Assembly (NCBI GenBank): GCA_022825005.1 | Contig: JAJDYU010000069.1 | Span: 1-64,000 of the forward strand | Length of the DNA: 64,000 bases | Direction: 5' to 3' | DNA from: Acidimicrobiia bacterium | GTDB lineage: Bacteria; Actinomycetota; Acidimicrobiia; Acidimicrobiales; Bin134 | Part shown: piece after piece, positions 58,842 through 64,000 of the stretch | Position numbering within the stretch: position 1 is the first letter of the stretch | How the letters are laid out: each line of letters opens with the position of its first letter | Position numbers and translations under genes: made by a program | The notes under the pieces: generated by a model | Seen by the model: the letters and a program-made list of their open reading frames with translations, nothing else | The model's database searches: none | What the model was told of the DNA's origin: nothing

Positions 58842-59444
58842 GGCCCCAACCGCACACAGACCAGCAATACGGGGCAAGCAGCAGGCGCCGCAGGCAACGC
58901 CTGGACCGACCGAGACTTCGCGCAGGCGTTCACGACCGGGTCGCAGACCGGCAATTCGGTCTGGCAAGTCACCTCCGTCGCGGTCGAGTTCACCTTCAAC
59001 GTGGCGAGTCCAGCCACCCCCGGCCTTCACGAAGACGGTTAACCAGCTTAACGAGCTGGGCGGCAACTACGTCCAGGCGACGTACGACTGCAACGGCACC
59101 CCGAATCCGCGAATCGAAACGTTCTACAGGGATCCGCTGGGAACGAACTGGAACGCCTACGAGACCCTCTACTGCAACCTCGACACGGGCGAGTGGGTGA
59201 CGGGCAGGGTCCCCAGGCGGGCGTCGATTACGCGCGGGATGACCAGCTCATTCCGCCGGGCGCGTCCAACCATAACCAGGACTGCCTCTATCGCAACTCC
59301 GATGGCGACCTGACTCCGCTCGCCATCTCCGTGACGAACCCGGATGGTTCGTGGGCGAGGAATCCGGATGGTTCCCGGATTTTCATCTTCATCCACGGAG
59401 GCCACTGGGATCCCATCGCTCAACGGTGCGTGCAGAAGCGGTAG
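58842..59444 (+). pseudogene. Frameshifted remnant of an exported protein
   Basis: Three coherent coding pieces follow one another in different plus-strand frames. The first, to 59042, reads SNTGQAAGAAGNAWTDRDFA and on to VTSVAVEFTF, a domain of the type in surface proteins of marine actinobacteria. The second, about 59044-59205, reads VNQLNELGGNYVQATYDCNG and on to LDTGEWVTGRV. The third, to the stop at 59442-59444, reads GVDYARDDQLIPPGASNHNQ and ends WDPIAQRCVQKR. Each switches frame without a start or ribosome-binding site, so I read this as one decayed gene. Confidence 0.5.
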
Positions 59445-59491
59445 GAGATCCCAGCTAGAGCACGCCAGCCCCGCCAACGTCGCCGACGCGA

Positions 59492-59857
59492 TCAACCAAT
59501 AGACGCGCGGTGGGCTTCAAGGTCGCGGCGGGCGACCCACTCGAGAGTGCGGGCGTGGGTGGCTTCTAGGACTACCGGGGGAGCTACACCCGCTTCAAGC
59601 GCCTCGGCCCAACGAGAGGCGCACAGACACCAGCGATCCCCAGGCTTGAGCCCATCGAAGCCGATCTCGGGGTGAGGTGTCGACAGGTCGTTGCCCACCG
59701 AGGCCGAGAACTCAAGGAACTCCTCCGTCAGTACCGCACACACCGTGTGGACGCCGAAGTCACTGGCGTCGGCGTTGCAGCACCCGTCCCGCAGATACCC
59801 GGTAAGCGGATCGTAAGAGCAGGGCTGCAATTCTTCGCCTAACACGTTCTGGGCCAC
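59492..59857 (-). CDS. DUF2237 family protein
   Basis: A 121-residue protein matching the conserved DUF2237 family: NVLGEELQPCSYDPLTGYLR, DGCCNADASDFGVHTVCAVL, then ELF-like EEFLEFSASVGNDLSTPHPE and GLKPGDRWCLCASRWAEALE. Several conserved cysteines suggest metal or redox involvement, but function is unknown. It starts at GTG 59857. Confidence 0.9.
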   Translation of the reverse strand: MAQNVLGEELQPCSYDPLTGYLRDGCCNADASDFGVHTVCAVLTEEFLEFSASVGNDLSTPHPEIGFDGLKPGDRWCLCASRWAEALEAGVAPPVVLEATHARTLEWVARRDLEAHRASIG

Positions 59858-59908
59858 GGACTCAGTCTGCCAGACAACCTTGGGTCAATTCGCTGGACCA
59901 GTGAGGAG

Positions 59909-60172
59909 TTAAGGGCGGCGGTAGGCCTCGCGGCGATGGGCGACTCGGATGACGAGGACCACCAGTTCATTGTCGAGCACTTCATAAATGACCCTGTAGT
60001 TGCCGACGCGTAGGCGGCGAAGGCCCCTTAGGGCTCCTTTCAGCGGGTAGCCAGCATGCGGTTGCTCGGAGAGACGGTCGATGGCGTACACGATGCGCTC
60101 GCGGTCCTGGCGAGCAATCTGCGCTAGGTCTCGGGTCGCGCTGCGCTTGATCCGAACTGAGTATGCGGTCAT
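59909..60172 (-). CDS. RelE/ParE-family toxin
   Basis: An 87-residue type II toxin: YSVRIKRSATRDLAQIARQD, GYPLKGALRGLRRLRVGNYRVIYEV split as GALRGLRRLRVGNYR and VIYEVLDNEL, ending IRVAHRREAYRR. The RVGNYRVIYE block and the terminal Arg-rich stretch are hallmarks of RelE mRNA interferases. It lies 46 bp after the antitoxin gene in the same operon. Confidence 0.93.
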   Translation of the reverse strand: MTAYSVRIKRSATRDLAQIARQDRERIVYAIDRLSEQPHAGYPLKGALRGLRRLRVGNYRVIYEVLDNELVVLVIRVAHRREAYRRP

Positions 60173-60218
60173 CGACTACGGCTTCTTCGCCATTTCTCGC
60201 TCTCTGATCGCGCGGCGT

Positions 60219-60440
60219 TCAATCCGTGTTGAGCAGATCATGTCTGACCTGGTCCCAATCGAGCACCGGGTCGGCTGGGTCTCGCAGGCGCTCAAGGGCC
60301 ACATCGAGATCGTCGTAATCCTCCAAATAGCGTTCCAAGGCCTGGCGAATGATGTCGGCCCGGCTGCGCTTCAATTCCTCAGCGGCCGCGTCCAGCGCCT
60401 CGACAAGCTCTTCGGGAACCCGGGCGGTGATCTGGCTCAT
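60219..60440 (-). CDS. Ribbon-helix-helix antitoxin
   Basis: A 73-residue antitoxin. The N-terminal ribbon-helix-helix DNA-binding domain is MSQITARVPEELVEALDAAA then RSRADIIRQALERYLEDY. The acidic C-terminus (DPADPVLDWDQVRHDLL) would bind the toxin. AAGGAG precedes ATG 60440. It is first in the operon and likely represses it through the upstream inverted repeat. Confidence 0.92.
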   Translation of the reverse strand: MSQITARVPEELVEALDAAAEELKRSRADIIRQALERYLEDYDDLDVALERLRDPADPVLDWDQVRHDLLNTD

Positions 60441-60460
60441 GCGGACTCCTTGGTTACCTG

Positions 60461-60498
60461 GAAGTCAATCGAGTTATCTGACTTCAATCTAATGTCAA
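60461..60498 (-). promoter_or_regulatory. Toxin-antitoxin operator and -35 element
   Basis: A perfect 7-bp inverted repeat, GAAGTCA at 60461-60467 and TGACTTC at 60479-60485, lies about 20 bp before the antitoxin start. On the minus strand a perfect TTGACA occurs at 60498-60493 just upstream. The repeat would sit over the -10 region, a normal position for antitoxin autorepression. Confidence 0.5.
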
Positions 60499-60574
60499 GT
60501 GATCTCAATGGCAACCTGAGGCCTGAGGGTCCTCGGCAAGTTATTTTGCTTGACTGCCACTAGCCTTGGGGGAG

Positions 60575-63500
60575 ATGTGCGGCATTGTCGCGGTGGTCCG
60601 GCGCTGGTCACAGCGTGTTCCCCCGACCTCGGCCGAGGTCCTCGACCTTTTGAGCCCGGTGGTCGTGACTTTGCGCGACCTGAGCGATGCCGATGATCTG
60701 GCCGGGCGCATCGGAACTGCGGCCGTCAGCCTGACTGAGGCCGATCGCCTGCTCCAAGGCACCGCTGGCCTTCAGGCGCTGTTGGACGAAAAGCCGCTGC
60801 GGGCCACGATCCGAGCCACCCTCAGCGAAATCGATCGGCTGATCGGCAATTTGGAGGGTGATCTCGACCGGGCTGGGAGCGATCGGGCCACCGAGGCGGT
60901 CAACGCCGCGCTGATTCAGATAAAGGACGCTGTGTGGGCCATCGGCAACAACCGGCTGCACACCGCCGATGCGGTAGCAGAGTTGGCCGGGCCCAACGCC
61001 AGTGGGGCTGCTCTTGCCGCGTTCAGCTCGGTGCAGATCGCCCTGTCGGCGCTCGATCGCCTGGAAGTCCGGGGTCGGGACTCGGCTGGAATCCACTTGC
61101 TGGTCAGCAACCATGGTCTCGACCCCGCAGCCCCCGCGGTGGCCGCGGTGCTGGCCGAACGGGCTGCCGACCCGCTGTTTCGGTCGGGTTCGGTGCGCTG
61201 GGCCGAGGGCAGCTTGAGCTTCGCCTACAAGGCGGCCGCAGAAATCGGCGAACTTGGCGACAACACTGCTGCGCTCCGAGCGGCCATCGCCAACGACGAA
61301 CTCTTGGCCGCGGCGCTAGACGCTTCAGAGGCCTCAGCCGTGGTTATTGGGCACACTCGCTGGGCCAGCGTAGGCATGATCAACGAGGCCAACGCCCACC
61401 CGCTCAACTCCGAACTGGCCGACGGCCCCTCCCGGCCCTACACAATCGGTGCGCTGAACGGCGACGTCGACAACCACACCGATCTGGTGGCCTACCACAA
61501 CCTGGCCCTTGACCCCGGCATCACTACCGATGCCAAAGTCATTCCCGCGCTCTGGTCAGCTCGGTTGAGCGATTCCACCAACCCCATCGACGCCTTCCGC
61601 CGAACAGTGGGCGACCTTGACGGCTCGGTGGCCATCGCCGGGCAGACTGCCGCCCACCCCGGCCAACTCCTGTTGGCATTGCGAGGGAGCGGCCAAGCCC
61701 TGTATGTCGGCGCCGCGGAAGACGCCTATGTGGTAGCCAGTGAGCCCTACGGCCTGGTAGAGCAATCCGGCCGCTATCTGAGGATGGACGGAGAAACCCC
61801 CTCCAACCAGGAGAATGCGGCCTTGAGCCGGGGCCAATTGGTGGTTCTCAATGGCGACGACGCTGGCGATCTGTCTGCCGTCCAGCGTTTCTCCTACGAC
61901 GGCACCCCACTTCCGGTGGTACACGCTGACATCGTCGACGCCGAGATCACCACCCGCGATGTTGACCGCCGAGGATTCCGTCACTTCTTGCTGAAGGAGA
62001 TCACCGAGTCGCCCGAGTCATTCCGCAAGACCCTGCGAGGCCGAATCATTAGCACCGACACCGGTCAACCCAATCCAACACTGAGGGTGGAGTTGGGCCG
62101 CGAATGCCTACCCGACCGCTTGGTTACGCAAATGGCCGATCAGCGCATCGCCAACATCATCGTCATCGGACAGGGCACCGCCGCAGTGGCCGCCCACAGC
62201 CTGGCCCACTTTCTGCGCCAGGAGTTGCCCGACCGCCACGTCAGCTCGGTCCAGGCCACCGAGCTATCGGGGTTCGGGATGCAGGCCGACATGAGCGACA
62301 CCTTGGTCATCGCCATCAGCCAGTCAGGAACCACCACCGATACCAACCGAACCGTGGACTTGGTGCGGCGGCGAAACGCGGCTGTCATCGCCATCGTCAA
62401 CCGGCGTAACAGCGATTTATGCGACAAAGCCGATGGGGTGCTCTACACCTCAGACGGACGAGATGTGGAGATGAGCGTGGCCTCCACCAAGGCGTTCTAT
62501 GCCCAGGTGGCCGCCGGAGTGCTTTTGGCTGTGGCCTTGGCCGACGCCGCCAATGGGGGACAGCCAACCGACCCCCGTCGCCAGGAGCGGCGCCAGCAAC
62601 TGCTGGCCTCGCTGCGCGACCTGCCCGCGGCCATGACCGAAGTGCTCAATCTGCACGATCGCATCGCCGACATCGTGCGCCGCCACGCTCTGGGCCGCAC
62701 CTATTGGGCCGTGGTGGGCAACGGGCTCAACCGGGTTGCCGCCGAGGAAGTCCGGATCAAGCTCTCAGAGCTGTGCTACAAGTCCATCGCCTGCGACACC
62801 ACCGAGGACAAAAAGCACATCGATCTGTCTTCCGAACCGCTGATCCTGGTGTGCGCCGCCGGGCTGTTCGACTCCACCGCCGACGACGTGGCCAAGGAAG
62901 TGGCCATCTTCCGAGCCCACAAGGCCGCCCCTATCGTGGTCACCAGCGGTACTGAAGCCCGCTTTGACGCCGCTGCCGAGGTGATCGCCACCCCAACCAC
63001 CGCTTCACCCGATCTGGCCTTTGTGCTGGCCACCATGGTGGGCCACCTGTTCGGCTACGAGTCGGCGTTGGCCATCGACGAGCTGGCTCAGCCTCTGCGG
63101 GAAACTCGGGCGGCCATCGAGGCCGAGGTGGCTTCCAGCGATGCTGACAGCGGTGCTGGCATCGACAGCCAACAGCTTCTGGAGAAACTCCGCTCCCAGT
63201 TCACCCCTGCCGCCCAGCGGTTCTTCCAAGATTTGCGCCAGGGCCGCTACAACGGATGCCTCGAAGCGGGGACCGCCGCGGAGATGGCCTCCATGTACCG
63301 CTACGCCCTAGGCATTGCTCCCCTCGACGCCTATCAACTGGAGCGGGGCCGAGTGGGCACCCCCGCGGTGGTGCTGGAGGACCTCACCGCCATGCTCACG
63401 GTGGCGGTGGGCGAACTCACCCGACCGGTGGACGCCATTCGCCACCAGGCCAAGACAGTCACCGTCGGGATATCAAGGGCCGAGGAGTCGCTGCTGGAGT

Positions 63501-64000
63501 TGCCGCTGGTGCGGGCCGCCCTCGACGCCGGTGCCCCCCGTCATCAGCTCAGCTACCAGACCTTGCGCACTCTCACCGCCCTTGATCCCGCGGTCGCCGA
63601 GGTCACCGGGTACATCCGGTACGGCATCAACGGCGATCCAGAGGCACCCAGCACCACCATCCACGTGATCGACCGGGGCGGCATCACCGTGGGGCTGGCC
63701 TCCCGCACCGAACGCGATCCCAGCTTGCGAGGAAGCAAGCACCTCGTGGCCATCGAGCGACAGGTTCAAGCTGCTCGAGGACGCTCCGACGGCCGGACCA
63801 TCGTGCTCATCCCTGAAGTGAAGGACCGCCAAACCACCGGGCTGACCCTGCTGCACGTGAGATTCCGGCCCGACCTGTCGCCCGAGACTGCCCAACAGGT
63901 GTTGCAGGGCTATCGGAACCGGTTCGCCGCGTTGCGCGATGAGGTAACTGAAACCGAACCTGATTTCCGCCTTGACCTATTGGGTGACATCAGCACTGAA
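60575..64000 (+). CDS. Enlarged GlmS-like glutamine-fructose-6-phosphate aminotransferase, 5' part
   Basis: The frame is open from ATG 60575 to the window edge (1142 codons, no stop); normal GlmS is about 610 residues. It begins MCGIVAVV with the nucleophile Cys2. EVRGRDSAGIHLL, which lies near residue 25 in E. coli, is here near 165, and GHTRWASVG starts at 259. Long helical insertions therefore split the glutaminase domain. Two sugar isomerase (SIS) domains follow (VIAISQSGTTTDTN, SVASTKAFYAQ; VVGNGLNRVAAEEVRIKLSE). More than 290 further residues extend beyond them. It probably makes glucosamine-6-phosphate for the nearby GlmM. GGGGGAG directly abuts the ATG, leaving no spacer. Confidence 0.88.
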   Translation, partial: MCGIVAVVRRWSQRVPPTSAEVLDLLSPVVVTLRDLSDADDLAGRIGTAAVSLTEADRLLQGTAGLQALLDEKPLRATIRATLSEIDRLIGNLEGDLDRAGSDRATEAVNAALIQIKDAVWAIGNNRLHTADAVAELAGPNASGAALAAFSSVQIALSALDRLEVRGRDSAGIHLLVSNHGLDPAAPAVAAVLAERAADPLFRSGSVRWAEGSLSFAYKAAAEIGELGDNTAALRAAIANDELLAAALDASEASAVVIGHTRWASVGMINEANAHPLNSELADGPSRPYTIGALNGDVDNHTDLVAYHNLALDPGITTDAKVIPALWSARLSDSTNPIDAFRRTVGDLDGSVAIAGQTAAHPGQLLLALRGSGQALYVGAAEDAYVVASEPYGLVEQSGRYLRMDGETPSNQENAALSRGQLVVLNGDDAGDLSAVQRFSYDGTPLPVVHADIVDAEITTRDVDRRGFRHFLLKEITESPESFRKTLRGRIISTDTGQPNPTLRVELGRECLPDRLVTQMADQRIANIIVIGQGTAAVAAHSLAHFLRQELPDRHVSSVQATELSGFGMQADMSDTLVIAISQSGTTTDTNRTVDLVRRRNAAVIAIVNRRNSDLCDKADGVLYTSDGRDVEMSVASTKAFYAQVAAGVLLAVALADAANGGQPTDPRRQERRQQLLASLRDLPAAMTEVLNLHDRIADIVRRHALGRTYWAVVGNGLNRVAAEEVRIKLSELCYKSIACDTTEDKKHIDLSSEPLILVCAAGLFDSTADDVAKEVAIFRAHKAAPIVVTSGTEARFDAAAEVIATPTTASPDLAFVLATMVGHLFGYESALAIDELAQPLRETRAAIEAEVASSDADSGAGIDSQQLLEKLRSQFTPAAQRFFQDLRQGRYNGCLEAGTAAEMASMYRYALGIAPLDAYQLERGRVGTPAVVLEDLTAMLTVAVGELTRPVDAIRHQAKTVTVGISRAEESLLELPLVRAALDAGAPRHQLSYQTLRTLTALDPAVAEVTGYIRYGINGDPEAPSTTIHVIDRGGITVGLASRTERDPSLRGSKHLVAIERQVQAARGRSDGRTIVLIPEVKDRQTTGLTLLHVRFRPDLSPETAQQVLQGYRNRFAALRDEVTETEPDFRLDLLGDISTE

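Noticed and set aside
58841-59017. N-terminal extension of the minus-strand hypothetical protein
   Set aside because: This part is antisense to a plus-strand stretch with a coherent surface-protein domain pattern.

Overview
The window is a 64 kb, GC-rich chromosomal segment of an actinobacterium. Frequent GTG and TTG starts, the order tRNA-Thr, tRNA-Met ... tRNA-Trp-secE-nusG-rplK-rplA-rplJ-rplL-rpoB-rpoC, a four-cysteine S14, and acidic C-terminal tails on several ribosomal proteins fit Actinobacteriota. The protein flavour suggests class Acidimicrobiia, but this is inference from style, not a phylogeny.

Layout. 1-6.3 kb: housekeeping genes (acetoacetate decarboxylase-like fragment, MidA-type methyltransferase, a DUF6941-like protein, acetyl-CoA synthetase, a HAD-type protein, HtpX, YajQ). 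6.36-16.2 kb: tRNA-Tyr followed by a defence island of five same-strand genes. These are a NYN-domain protein, an HTH/N6-methyltransferase/specificity-domain fusion, and a full type I restriction-modification set (hsdM-hsdS-hsdR). A palindromic operator-like repeat lies over the promoter, and a short copy of the tRNA-Tyr 3' end sits at the far side. 16.2-20.1 kb: an acetyltransferase, tRNA-Thr, tRNA-Met, then a 2 kb islet holding one Schlafen-type ATP-binding gene between two identical 26-bp copies of the tRNA-Met 3' end. An ECF sigma factor and tRNA-Trp follow.

20.1-57 kb: the transcription/translation core. secE-nusG-rplKA, an L10-leader region, rplJL, rpoBC, rpsLG-fusA-tuf-rpsJ, then an unusual interruption (serB, citE-like, tpx, AI-2E-type transporter), then rplC to rplO, secY-adk-infA-rpmJ, rpsMKD-rpoA-rplQ-truA, and rplM-rpsI. 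57-64 kb: glmM, a decayed exported-protein region, a DUF2237 gene, a RelE/ribbon-helix-helix toxin-antitoxin pair, and the start of a greatly enlarged glmS-like gene that runs off the window.

The most interesting signals are: the composite defence island, whose HsdS carries two nearly identical recognition domains (predicting a symmetric target); two tRNA-anchored, integrase-less islets side by side; and duplicated gene starts in front of rplB and secY, where short leader ORFs mimic the N-terminus of the protein encoded just downstream. Similar mini-ORFs bridge other ribosomal gene junctions. Short imperfect spacer duplications recur across the window.
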